64,000 bases of DNA, taken from positions 25,001-89,000 of the forward strand of contig JAKZAP010000008.1 in assembly GCA_023053575.1 (NCBI GenBank), written 5' to 3'. Within the stretch, counting starts at the first letter, position 1; each line of letters opens with the position of its first letter. Both the position numbers and the translations under genes were made by a program. Of this stretch, positions 47,258-58,855 are shown piece after piece. Below the pieces are notes generated by a model. It did not search any database, was not told the DNA's origin, and saw only the letters and a program-made list of their open reading frames with translations. Source of the stretch: Branchinecta lynchi (lineage: Eukaryota; Arthropoda; Branchiopoda; Anostraca; Branchinectidae).

Positions 47258-47967
47258 GTAAACTGATCATGAAATTCACATTTAGCCATAGAAAGTATCA
47301 GAAATTTTACCGCATGCACGGCGTACTTTTCTCTGAACACTTCTAAATGCTTGCTAAGACGGAGTCACACACGCGTTTCTTCTAACGATATGGGTCGGAC
47401 GAGATCCTCTTTAGCCTCGTATAACTTTTCTAGAAATTTCTTGAATTAATACCATTGGACAAATTTGCCGGAAAGGGGTCTTGTCCAGCCAGGCCGGATA
47501 TCAAAACACCTGCAGCTTCTGGACACCAAAGCTGAGACAGCTAAATGAAACAAGTGTTTTTAATGCCATGAAGAAGAACGTTCAGGTATTCTAGATAAGG
47601 TTCAGATTCCGGATTTTCGAATTGAGCGCTACTAGGAAGTACGATTAGAAACGCTACTACGAAACAAAGTCTGAATCTTTTGGACAAAATTAGAGTCTCT
47701 AGTTCTGATTCTAAGGTTGTTCGTATTTATTGTTCATTATTATTATAGTTTTCTTTTGCCTAGCTTTTTTGCCGTTCATTTAGGCTGTGATTGATCAATT
47801 CCTGAGGTTTTAGTCTTGTTTGGTGACAAGTTTTACACGTCAACTCGGAGGAGCGTTTCTGGTCGTACTTTAATCCACTAGGAGACGCTGAGCTGGAAAA
47901 GAGGTTTAAGAATAGGCTTAGAATGATTAGCAAATTTATGATATAGAAGAAAACAATTGTATTTCAG

Positions 47968-48104
47968 CCGAAGACTGTAGCGTGAACGCAATGACATGCT
48001 ACGTCAATGCCGATGGTGCCACCACTTACATGGGTTACGAATGTGACAACCGTACCTTCAAGGAAACCTTGGCCAGAGGATATGTCTACCCGTCACTAGC
48101 ACAG
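47968..48104 (+). CDS. rfx4: RFX4-like exon 10: tail (probable)
   Basis: The acceptor is TTGTATTTCAG and the donor is GCACAG/GTAATT. The 5' phase fits exon 9 and the 3' phase is 0. The exon reads AEDCSVNAMTCYVNADGA, TTYMGYECDNRTFKETLA and RGYVYPSLAQ, containing three Cys and five Tyr. No known motif was recognised. It is followed by the 9.6-kb intron 10. Confidence 0.67.
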
Positions 48105-51100
48105 GTAATTACGAGCTTTTCTTCAGAATAGCCTCATTCCGAGAGTGCAGTATCAGTGAGGTGCAGTCTTAATAATAAAAGAGCCTTGGCTCTATTAATG
48201 GTGAAGGAAATTTCCTGCATATATCACTCTTTCAATTAAGCCCTACAGGAATACCACTCTGTGCATACGCAATGTTCAAGAACCCTTTCAATCCCCAACT
48301 GTTCAAAATTCAAAGTTTCTTTTCGATTAAATTATACTTTGCTCTATTCTAAACTCGCAAAAGACCAAAACTTGGAGAAAACTCAAAACAACTTTGCATC
48401 TCTTTTCTACTATCTACCCGTGCTAGGTTTATTTCGTTCAGTCCCGTTTCTTAGTCGCTAATTTCTCTCCTTAACCCACAAGTTGGCTCTGTCCGCTTGC
48501 AAGTCCTTTTCTGTGGATTGGCCATCCCAGAACCCCGAGCAAAAAAACACTAGATGGCATCCACAACTAAAGCTTGAGTCCAAGTCAATGCTGTTCACTC
48601 GCGCACCATGACCGCCGTGATTGGCTAATACAGAGCAGCATCTCCAGACTGACTGAGCGGTTAAAGAAAATATAAGAGCCACGTTTTTTGTAAAACTCCG
48701 TTTTCCTTACGCCGTTCTCCGTTCTGCCTATAAGCCCGTTTCTTGTTCAATGAGTTTCAAAATCGTTCTCCGTTGAGGTTGTTACAAAAAACGCCTATTG
48801 TACCAATTTTAAACTGAGGGGCTAGTAACTAACATCAGCATTTTGTGTACGATTTCCAGGGACGTCATTTGGGGGGGGGGCAGCTGACCCATGCCTTTCC
48901 AAGGGAGTTCAGAGCTACCCAGGAAAAATATCAAGAAAAAAAATAGTTCTCATCAGAACTGTGACATTTGGTTGCGTCATGTCAGTGACCAAGGTCACTC
49001 ATGAAAATTTAACACTTTTTAATCCGAGATAATGACCATTGTTTGAGTATCGAATGTCTTCAAGGCGCCTTTGAGCCTGGGTGACACTGGGTCAGTCATG
49101 TGTCTGAACAACTCTGAACAGGGGGAGAGACATGATCTTTGTAACATGGCGTCGAGTACCACTTTTTGAATTGTTTTTCCTGGATAGGGCAGGACCCTCT
49201 TGGGGACCTGAGGGTCAGCAAACACTCAGTGCCTTTTCTTTTCACCTACAGTTTGTTTATCTTGTAAAACGGTAAGAATTTTTTTAAATCTATGTTTGAT
49301 GTGGTTTCGAGGGTGGTGGATAAGGTTAGCCACAACAGGGTTGCAGCAAAGGCTACTCTGGTTCGTAAACCTAAGAAGAGGACTGATTTTTATTCTTATT
49401 TCAATATTTTAATGTCTATTTCACTCTTCTTTCCCGCTTTCCTCTTCTGTTTGAACTTTTTTACCCTTGCTTTTCTACAAACACCCATCTTCCTTATTTA
49501 TTTTCGAGATGCCACCATCTTTATTCTAACATTGTAGTATGTACTCCTCGAGACTACATGTCCTATGCGACCGAGCTAACGAGCTCGTATCCCTGCCGGC
49601 CCCCAGTGATCAAAATATATTGTCACGAAGTATTTTCGAAATAAAAGAACCTGAACCTGTTCAGTCATGTCGAAGCTCACCCTTGTTAACATTACCACAA
49701 ATTTTTGAATTTTTGTTACTGAATCAATGAAAATAGGAAGATCCATTTATAACATCCTTTTTCTTCTTCGTTAATTTCTATTAATTTCGTAAAAATAGGT
49801 TACTTTTATAGGAGGGATACCCTATACTCCATCAATGTAGCAGAACGGGATGAGAATGAAATTCAGAACTGAGGTTCCTATTCCGTTGTTCATCCAGCAG
49901 AACTGATTGTATTATGAGACGTAACTCGTTCTCCGTCCTGCTAAAAACGGGCAATAGCACTACGGCGTTCTACTAAAAACCGCTTATAGGAGAATACGTC
50001 CTTCATAAAATCCGATGACGAATTGCCGCCAGACGCGCTAGAGGAACAATAACAATCGCACGTGAGATGAGGGGATAAGTTATCTGACGGGTGAATAAGT
50101 GATCAAGCTTTCGCTTCATATCGAGTCGCGCATTAGCCCCGTGGAAAAGTCAGTCAGCACTCAGCGCTGAAGTCGGAAGCCAAAAATGACAAACTTGATG
50201 AAGCTTGACAAAACAAAGTTGGGTAAAGCAAAAATAGGGGGAGGGACATTTTAAACAGTTTTAAACATGGTTATACCTAAGATGAATTGAAAATAGCAAA
50301 ACAAACCTGGATAAACATACACGAAGAAGTAACGTGTCATTGTTTTTTTTACGATAGCCCACCTAGCGGCCAAAAAAGAAATAATCTGAGAGGAATTTTA
50401 TGAGGGGCGTATGAGATAGAGAGCGGATAACGGTGTGTTTACAAAAAACGCGGCTAAGGCATTGGAAGGACTGAGGAGAGATTACAAAAAGATCTGAGAC
50501 AGCACTATACTACCCAAAGAATGTAAAAGTAAAGAGGAACACAACTGGGGAGACCTTACCATATGTACGAATTTATAACACCTCTAGTGGATTTTGCTAG
50601 GCCAACCACTATTGACAAGAAGATCGTCAATCAGTGAAAGAAATCGAGCTTCTGATCCGCACAAAGACTTTCCAAAGCGGCTTCCCATGGCACCGAAGGA
50701 AAACTCAGTGGGGAGGGGGGGGGGGGGGGGGGAGAGTACCTCTCGTACCTCATCTATATTCGCAGAGTTGGAAATACCAGGCATATATGCAAATACTGAC
50801 AACGAAAAAGTCTCCAGGCCCAGACATAGATATTCCGGCCCCTAGACAGTTGAACAAAGTCGGGACCCCCTTTTTGGTAATCTAGCAAACAGAAGTTTTA
50901 CTTATATTTGCTCTACTCAGTTAAAGTACTGTGATTTCAGAAAATGGACAAGCAGACTCGAAAACAAAGTAGACAAGTCCCAATTATGGTTTAGTTGTCT
51001 TTACACATTACAATTTTTACAATATTTACATGTAATTAAAACATGGCGGCACCCCTTCCGACGTTGGGGCCCTGGATAGAAGTTCGCCATTGTTTGTCTC

Positions 51101-52277
51101 TGGATGTCCTCTACCGAGAGATCAGGAAACCAAGGAAGGTGGAAATATCAGCCAGCAATCAGGCTAATCAAAGCAGTGCTTCCACTCCTCCCGATTTCTC
51201 AGGAGATCTCACGGCTTTTTTTGAAATCTCCCGATCAAAATTTTCTCACGAGAATCTCCCGATTTTCGTAATCTTCCCAAAATTATAATAAGGTTACAAT
51301 TCTTGAATTTGACAACTGGGTTTTATACCAAAATCTTCAAAATATGCAGCGAAGAAATAGCCAAATTGCGAAATTTTAGCCTGCCGCGGATGGTTGCAAC
51401 ATAATCTGGTTGTGCACAAAATATCTAATTTTTTTATCAGAAAAGTAAATTGATTTTTTTATTTTATCCTGCACGGCAAGGGCTGAACATAAATCTTCTT
51501 CGAAAGCATTGAGAGAATATGGTCGAGTAAGACATCTGGTCACTGCCGTTTCATTTCGGATCCCAAAAAGAAGATCGATGGTGAAAAAGATGGAGGCGAC
51601 AAGCTAAAAGCTTAACGCCAAATGTAATAATAAATAAAATAAATGTTTCCCAAAACTTCTCCTGCAGCGCCTTAGTTTTCTCCATTTTTTGGAAGGGTAT
51701 GTCATTTAGTTAGGGTTTTCTTAAGTTTTAGGCTTAGGATTTGACAAACATTATAAACTAGAATCTGTGTTGGAAATAGTTGAATTTTGGCAGAAAAAAG
51801 CCGAATTGAAAAATTTTGCCGAAGGCGCTCACTTTAATGTAGTCTTGGAAGCTGCTGCCAGAGTCTCGCTCTCTGCGGTTTGAAATATTTCTGGAAATCC
51901 TTGGGATCTTAGGGTTTGACTAAGGTTAAAAGCCAGCATTTGCATGGGAGACAGTTGTGCGAAATCTCGTCTTGGGTACAGAAGTTATAAACTGATGCTG
52001 GGATGGTGCCAGTAATACTCTCCATGTAGTCTTCGCAGAAACGATGCCTAGTAGCTGTCTAATTAGCTTTCGTGCTGCCTATTACTATTGCTAATTGTAC
52101 TTAATATGTTTCATTTTTGCATTTAAAAATTTGAAATAAATCAAAGATCAAATTGTAAGTTTCCAAGATTCGGTAGAATTTCTGGTAGATTCGTGAAATT
52201 TGTTTGGCTCTCTACCCATCCCCCCCCCCCCCCCCAAATGAAAATGAGCTTGCGAGGCCCCCGATGACACTGACGTC
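48105..52277. other. Intron 10, first part
   Basis: No exon is recognised. At 48,858-48,880, CAGGGACGTCATTTGGGGG resembles an hAT-like end followed by a G-run; no partner was found. Another G-run is at 50,705-50,732. Bases 51,540-51,850 (CAAAAAGAAGATCG, CTCCTGCAGCGCCTTAG) are repeated in the same order near 55,810-56,020, inside the adjacent transposon. The short frames are not convincing. Confidence 0.45.
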
Positions 52278-52819
52278 CAGGGGCGTCGCAAGGGGGTGGG
52301 GTGCACCCCCCCCCCCCCACCTTTTTAAGATTCGGTAAACTTTCGGGCCGGAGGCCCAAAATTTGACTAAAATTGTTGCAGAACTATTCGATATAATTAC
52401 GGGGATTCGGTAGTTATACAAAATCCTAAATAGGCTATCGGTACAAATCTCTTCAGTATCATGATCGGGATTCTGTATAATTGCCAGTATTCGGTAGTTA
52501 ACACAAGTTTGGTGAGAGAATGTACTGAAATCATATGGTAATTTTTCGATGCCAGAACTAGTCGGTATATTTATGGAGATTTGGTAGTTACACAGAATAC
52601 CGAATAAGCTATCGGTTAAAAATTATTCGTCATCATGATTGGGAGTCGGTAATTTATTCGGTATAATTTTCAGGATTAGATAGTTGAACCACGAATCCCG
52701 ACTTTAGCTCCAGTTTCGACAAAAGTATACCGAATATCAATATTGTTCGGTAGTATTTTGATACCAAAACAATTCGGTACAATAACCGTGATACCGTAGT
52801 TATACAGAATCCCGAACAT

Positions 52820-55659
52820 CGCGGCTGCTGCGTGCACACCTCGTATAGTCGATTTTTACCGAAAGTTACTTTTCATTCGTTTCCGATGCAGTTTTTCATG
52901 CCGCGTCTTCTGGTGGCAACGAAAAAATTCCATCTCTGATACTTTTGCGTCCAAACAACAAAAACACACCTCGTAAAATCTCTAAAAGTTTCAGTAAATA
53001 TATACAAGTCGTATGCCGGAATGCTTTCAGAAGCCTTTATTTATACAAGGTGTGCGCATAGTCTAATCTGGCTGCACAATTTATACGAGTTGTGCCGCCA
53101 ATTTTTTCACGTACTTTCACCAGCATCATCATTGATTGATTACGTAAAAAGACTGAATTACTGCAACTTGGTTGACTTAGGTTCATGACGGTCGGTGTGG
53201 ACACTTCCTTAAGCACTCTAGTACACTAGCTCTTCTTAGCCACGGTACATAAACGTATAACCTAGGGGCTAGACGTTCATGCACCACGCTTTGTCAGGGT
53301 AGGCTACTCAGATGTCCATGCATCATGCTTGAAAAGGGGCTACTGCATTAGACTGGAGAGAATTAAAGTACTATACAGTAAACTTCGTGAAGTTATTCTG
53401 TAGCTACAGGGGGCTAGTGTGCTAGACAGAAGAGACGTAAATGATGAAGTTTTTGACGGTTGACTTGTTTTTTTCCTTTCGATTTTCAAAAACCCAATTC
53501 TGTGTTTTTTGCTGTCATTGATGTCGCAGTCACTGAGGCACCACACTTTTTACTATATAAGGCAGTGTCTATCGTTCCCGGACCTGGAACTAATACCTCA
53601 AATGGCGAAAGTAGTCAACCGGTCGAGTACTCTACCATACAGGAGCTAATAGTAGGCTATAGCTATAAGTACTCGATAAGTCGAGGAATTGAACCTCGAG
53701 CCGCTGTTAGTACTTAGTATAGCTATAAGTACTCGATAAGTCGAGGAATTGAACCTCGAGCCGCTGTTAGTACTAGACCGGTCGAGTACCCCTTTCTTTG
53801 GAAGCCAGAAGCACTTGACCATGAAACTTGAATCCAGAAAGGAACAGGTCGAGTAATTTCTACCATAAGAGTTATCTGTCCTTGAATGTACAATCAAAAT
53901 CTGTAAGAATGCAAGGTCGAGGAACCTCCGAGTGACGTCCCAGCAGCTTTTCACGCTCGAACTAATATTAGTAATAGGAGGTCAAGTATTCAGGGTGGTG
54001 ATGGCTATAAGCACTCGACCTATTGAAGGAGGATTAATCGGTCGAGTACTTGATGCCCTAGCAGCTTATTGTACTCGACCTAACATTAAAAATAGGAAGT
54101 CACGTATTCAGGGCGGTGACAGCTATGAAAACTTGACTTAATGAAGGAGGATTGGTAGGTCGAGTATTCCAGTATCGAGAATCCACGTCACCGTTTATTA
54201 GGTCGAGTACTAATAGCGAGCACCACCTTGAATGCTCTAACTCCAACTATTACACTAGGCAGAGTACCGAAAGCTGCTGGGACCTCAAATACTCGACCTG
54301 CTAACCTTTATTAGGTCAAGTACTAATAGCTACCACCGTTCCACCATCGTATACCTGACCTCCCGTTCTTATAAGAGGTCGAGTACGAATAACTCCTAGG
54401 GCATCAAGCATTCAACCTAAAAGTTATCCTCATATACTTCGGTTATCAATAGCCGTCACTACCCTGAATACTTGACCTGAATATTAGGTCGAGTACGATT
54501 AGCTGCTGGGATTTCAAATACTCGATCCATCTATACTCCTTTTTAGATCGAGTGCTAATAGCTGTCACTGCTATGGATACTCGACTTACTCAATCATTAA
54601 TAATGTGGTCGAGTACTATTAGTCGCTGGTAGGTTGGTGACTCGACCTTACGACTTTCCCAATTTCCTTTTTTAAGGTCGAGGACAGATTGCTCCTACGG
54701 TAGAAAATACTTGACCTATTATTTTCTGGCTCCAAGTTCCTTCCATACAGTCAAGTATTTTTAGGTTTTCGAGCCACGTGTACTCGACCAATCTAGTACT
54801 AATAGCGGCTGAAGGTTCAATTCCTCGACTCGTCGAGTCCTTTACTCCCGTGACCCTTGTTACTCGACTGGTCGAGTACTTTTAACGTTTGAGGCGTCAA
54901 TTCCAGGTCCGGGAACAATAGACACTGCCTTACAATATCCAACCCTTCACCGGTCGCAGTGACCTTTAGATTATTTTATCATTTGTTTTGTACAGGTTTG
55001 TGCTGACTCTTTTGGCCTATGACTCTTTGACAGGTTCTGGATGAAAAAGACCCGAAACTTCGAATTCGTCCACTTCACACTGAAACTCTTAGCCTTGGTG
55101 TATGTAAGGTGCACGACCTCATGGAATTACTGGCTGTGTTGCCACAAGATACTCATGCCGTCTATAGAAGTATCAAATCTAAGTCATGCATCTATTTGAT
55201 TGTATATTAATTTTGTTTTCTTAGAAGAGCGTTCAAGAAACATCTAAACCAGCCTGATTTTATATGTGGAGCCTATAGCCTACAACTTTATGTGTCGGAC
55301 ACATCTCGCAAACTTAACCCTTAAGAATGTGTGTAAGAACCTTGGCACACCTCGTAAAAATTGCTCTTTACAGCGTTTAACGTGTTCACACCTCGTAAAT
55401 TTTAAACTATCAAAGAAAACCGGTTGACACACCTCGTATAAAGCAAATGGAAAGCCTTGCACACCTCGTATGAGCTGTTTATACAACTTCTAAGTGCGTT
55501 TGGTGAATAAAATTAATATCTTCGTATAAACGATTTTTTCTGAGTCACTTGGAATTTTTAGGTATTTTTATCTTAAAAATCGAACGAACAAATCAGTTTT
55601 CATCGTCTCCTGAACAATTTGATTTTTTCATCATACGAGGTGTGCACGCAGCAGCCGCG
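52820..55659. mobile_element. 2.8-kb element with CGCGGCTGCTGCGTGCACACC ends split as 3-bp-flanked inverted repeats (middle level)
   Basis: The left end starts CGCGGCTGC and continues TGCGTGCACACCTCGTAT; the right end is the exact complement (ATACGAGGTGTGCACGCA then GCAGCCGCG). CAT precedes the left end and follows the right end, a 3-bp target duplication. Subterminal copies of CACACCTCGTA are spread inside both ends (52,976 on the left; 55,341, 55,389, 55,433 and 55,462 on the right), as in CACTA-type and related transposons with transposase-binding arrays. Only short frames remain, for example 55,034-55,210. The superfamily is not assigned. Confidence 0.78.
53558..54932. mobile_element. 1.4-kb element made of GGTCGAGTAC / TACTCGACC motifs (inner level)
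   Basis: The inverted ends are TAAGGCAGTGTCTAT and, after one change, GTTCCCGGACCTGGAA on the left, with their complement at the right. Between them lie dozens of GGTCGAGTA and TACTCGACC motifs, often in pairs of opposite direction, with TAATAGC-type spacers. A 60-bp segment is tandemly duplicated (53,658 and 53,718). There is no coding capacity. A clear target duplication was not found. Confidence 0.78.
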
Positions 55660-56179
55660 CATGCTATCGGTCTAAACTTATTCAATGTAACAACTGGGAT
55701 TCGGTATTTATTCGTTATAATTGCCAGGATTCGGGAATTACCACGATAATCGGAAGAGGTCGAGTGAAGCAGTGGTCGCAGACAAAAAGTCAGCGATACT
55801 CCTTACTTTTATTTTGGATCCCTAAAAGAATATCTAATCATAAGTATTTCGAATATTCCTCCTGCAGCGCTTTTCGTAATATTCTCTATTTGTAGAAGGG
55901 CGGATCATTTGACTGGGGTCTTAATTGAGATTTCGGAAAATTAAAACGTACAATCTGGATTGAAGTTAAATTTGGCAGGAAAAAGGAAAAAAAAAATCTC
56001 GCCTGCGGCGCTCCTTTTATGTGATTATGGGTAGTATTGCCAATGTTACAGTTGCTGCTGCCGCCGGAACGTCGCTACATCCGGTTCTTGGAACTTCTTA
56101 GAATCTCGGTATTTAACCCACAGTAAATGGTAGGAGTTTTAAGAGAAACAGTTAGATTTTAGCCTAAAGACGTATTTTC

Positions 56180-56610
56180 GCCGTTCCCCGAGGACTCGGG
56201 AATTACCCGAGGACTCCTCGGGGAATCGAGGGGAACGGCGAGAACAGAGGGAGTCACTCCATGCGGACTCCGCGTACAGAAACAGCGAGAACACGGGGAA
56301 TGCTTCCAAAATGGATTTTGTTCGAATAAAAAATATGCAGTTGACGAAACTAGTCTGGATCCACTTTATTTTTGGTTTTGTTTATCCTGATTGTTTTTAC
56401 TTAATTTTACATTGCACCTACACCAAAAAAAATTAATTCCCCTCCGAATCTGAAAGGGAGTCTTTTTGATGATGGTGATGATAATCGAATCATTCCTCGT
56501 ACGTGGGGACTCGCAAGAACACGACGAGTGAGTCCCCGGGACAAACAAAAACGTGGAGACTCCTCAAGTGGAGTCCTCGGAAAACCGCGAGAACACGCCT
56601 TAAAGGAAAA
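56180..56610. repeat. Palindromic CGAGGACTC repeat
   Basis: The block CGCCGTTCCCCGAGGACTCG, then CCGAGGACTCCTCGGGGAAT and GGGGAACGGCGAGAACA can fold on itself. It resembles 19,140-19,256 in inverted orientation (GCGGACTCCGCGTACAGAAA, GCGAGAACACGGGGAAT). A weaker copy lies at 56,500-56,605 (GGAGTCCTCGGAAAACCGCG). It lies within the right part of the hAT-like element. Confidence 0.55.
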
Positions 56611-56880
56611 AAAAAAACTGATTTCGAAAATTAGCTGTGGCGCTCGATAAAATGTTCTATTCGCTATAATAGATAGCTGTTACTGCAATAATGCCCGGCA
56701 ATATATTCTCCAAGTGGGCCAAACCGTCGCCTGATAATTGGTTTATCGTCTTTCATGAAGCTCTTTAATGGTACTCTTCCTCTGTAATCCTTTCTGTTCC
56801 ATACTTTAGAGCTCAAATTCGGTAAAATTTTGACTCTGCACCCCCCCCCCCCCCCCGAAAATCCACTTGCGACGCCCCTG

Positions 56881-57664
56881 CTGACGCCTGATGGTTGCTT
56901 TGGCAACTAAGGGCTCAAAAGGCTGTATAGGAAGTAATTTAGGATAATCCTGGGAAACTTGAAGAGTTTAAATCGGTTCGACACAATTTAAACTAAATTA
57001 TTGGAAAACTGAAGAAAGTTACGATTTAAATCCTCTACTTTAGATCTGCTGACTGTCCCCAAGGTGATAAAACGTCAGGTTTCCAAAGGATTTTCAGTTT
57101 CCTCATGGACGGACGTACCCAATTCGTAAACCTGATTTTCTGTCGAGAAATCTGTGCTAGTTCGAAAATTTGCAAAATCTGGGACCCTGGCTGTTCCGGA
57201 AACGGAAAGAGAAATTTTAAGTAGACCTCAAAGCACCTAGTTTTCTTTAAATTTTAGAGATGTAATGCAGATCAGAAGTTTACTATCAGCCTTGCTATCA
57301 AATCGGTCATATAATAAAGTGTCATTTGCGGATCGAAATTACAAGTATGCGTAGTATGACAAGTATGTAAGTTTTAAAACTCTCGATTTTCCCCTCGATC
57401 TCTTAAAATTATCTCCCGATTTTCCCCCCCGATTTCTGAAAATTATCTCGGGACAATCTCCCGATTTTTTCGAAGCAGTTCCTGATTTTCAAAGAAAGAA
57501 AGTGGAAGCACTGAATCAAAGACCCTTGCAAATCGTCAAACGTGAACCAAAAATCATGGGCCCTAGTCACTCAACACATTTACAGAAAACCATGATACCG
57601 TTTTCAATCGAAGGGACTGGAAATCATGAGACCGACAGAATACAAAATTCTTCCTCTTTTACAG
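56881..57664. other. Intron 10, last part
   Basis: Host intron sequence between the hAT-like insertion and exon 11. It contains a local repetition of TCTCCCGATTTT/ATTATCTC near 57,375-57,465, which is also seen at 51,195-51,260 (ATCTCCCGATTTTC). No exon is recognised. Confidence 0.45.
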
Positions 57665-57909
57665 TACCCTGTGTCAGTTATGGCGTCTGCCACGGACCCT
57701 GCAACGTCGGCGCGATCCGATCAAACCTCGACGTTCGAATATGGCACCTATTACCGACGGACGGACTACACAGACGGACAATCATACTCCCCATCTTGTT
57801 ACTCGGAAAGTGGGTCAGTAAATCAGCTTTCCTACCAGAACGAATACTACGGCCATTACGAAGTTCATTCGTACGAGGGAGGAGTAGTCCAACAAGGTGC
57901 AGCAGTCGA
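57665..57909 (+). CDS. rfx4: RFX4-like exon 11: Tyr/Ser-rich C-terminal segment
   Basis: The acceptor TCCTCTTTTACAG is strong and phase 0 matches exon 10. The exon begins YPVSVMASATDPATSARSD and becomes Tyr-rich: EYGTYYRRTDYTDGQSY, SPSCYSESGSVN and YQNEYYGHYEVHSYEGG. Human RFX4 also has a Tyr/Ser/Gly-rich stretch in its tail, so composition supports the join. The donor GTAAGT at 57,910-57,915 overlaps an in-frame TAA at 57,911-57,913. If the donor is not used the protein ends ...GAAVE. Confidence 0.72.
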
Positions 57910-58855
57910 GTAAGTTCATCTACACATGAATGTAGCGGATGGGACCTGCTAATATTTTATTGTTATTTGAATTCATTTGTTATTTGAATTCATTTGAGTT
58001 CAAATGACAAGTTAATTTTCCAGCTAGAGAGGCTTGCGACTGAAGAGAACCTTTGCCAAGAACGGCCGAAATATAGCTCTAAAAAAATGTAGCTGACGTA
58101 TCCGTTTTGTAGTGTCAAATATAATTCGCAGTCAGCTTGACCTGAACGAATAGGAAATTAAACAACTTAGTACTCAGTCCCCCCCCCCCCCCCAAGAAAA
58201 AACGATATTAACCGCATACACGACCACCGTGATTAAACCGGAGGACCCGACCTGATTATCTTTCTTCCAGCCCAGCCGAGATAGGACAATCTAGCTACTC
58301 ATCACTTTTTCACTTAAAAGACTTGAAGGTCCGATGAAATTGTGTTACTTTGTTGCTCCGCTACTCACGACTAATCAATTTTCTCTGAGTGGACTTTCCC
58401 TTTCGGATTTATTTATTTCAAAATATAGCCAACTGGCGCCTGCTACATAACAACTCATTTATATACGCTAAGAAAACTAAACAAGAAAATATGCTGAAGG
58501 CACGAAGCCTGTGGTACCTCTGTGTGCTTGTACCTATGTTGTATGCTTGATGAAAACTATTTTCGAAAAACAGAGCAGTGACCAGTGCTCACACACCAAT
58601 GGCATTGTGAACACGGCCATTCAAACAAATCCCTTAACACAGTCTAAACAATCCAGTATATTCAGTTAAATGATACAAAAATAAGTTGGCTTTTCGGTTA
58701 AACTGGTTGTATTTTATGTTTTTCTCCTTTCTCATACGAAATAAATACGCTCATTCGTTCATTCAATAACTGGTTCCAGAAGCAACGTGCAACTGTATGT
58801 ATGAATGAATGGCCTGTGCGGCTTATCTTCTAGACTAATAAGGCTTTAATTGCAG
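57910..58855. other. Intron 11, with a degenerate hammerhead-family end
   Basis: Bases 58,033-58,145 are a family end in plus orientation: CTGAAGAGAACCTTTGCC, GAACGGCCGAAATATAGCTC and TCAAATATAATTCGCAGTCA. Stem I and stem II no longer pair well. A C-run lies at about 58,179-58,192, and a LINE-like 3' end (GAAATAAATACGCTCATTCG, then TTCATTCAA) at 58,737-58,766. Confidence 0.55.

Larger units (their letters stand above)
52278..56880. mobile_element. hAT-like 4.6-kb non-autonomous element (outer level of a nest)
   Basis: The termini are CAGGGGCGTCGCAAG (52,278) and CTTGCGACGCCCCTG (ending 56,880), perfect inverted repeats of 15 bp, each followed inward by a G/C run. They are flanked by CTGACGTC and CTGACGCC, an 8-bp target duplication with one mismatch, the size expected for hAT elements. 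No transposase was recognised. Interior AT-rich sequence repeats ATTCGGTA-type motifs. A second element (52,820-55,659) is inserted in it. Confidence 0.82.

Noticed and set aside
55034..55108. Possible extra RFX4-like exon in intron 10 (VLDEKDPKLRIRPLHTE, phase 0 at both ends)
   Set aside because: It lies inside the 2.8-kb transposon at 52,820-55,659, its donor GTGCAC is weak and the peptide is not RFX-like. It may be element-derived.
57502..57987. 161-residue plus-strand frame over exon 11
   Set aside because: It is an overlapping frame of exon 11; the exon 11 frame has the matching phase and the Tyr-rich composition.
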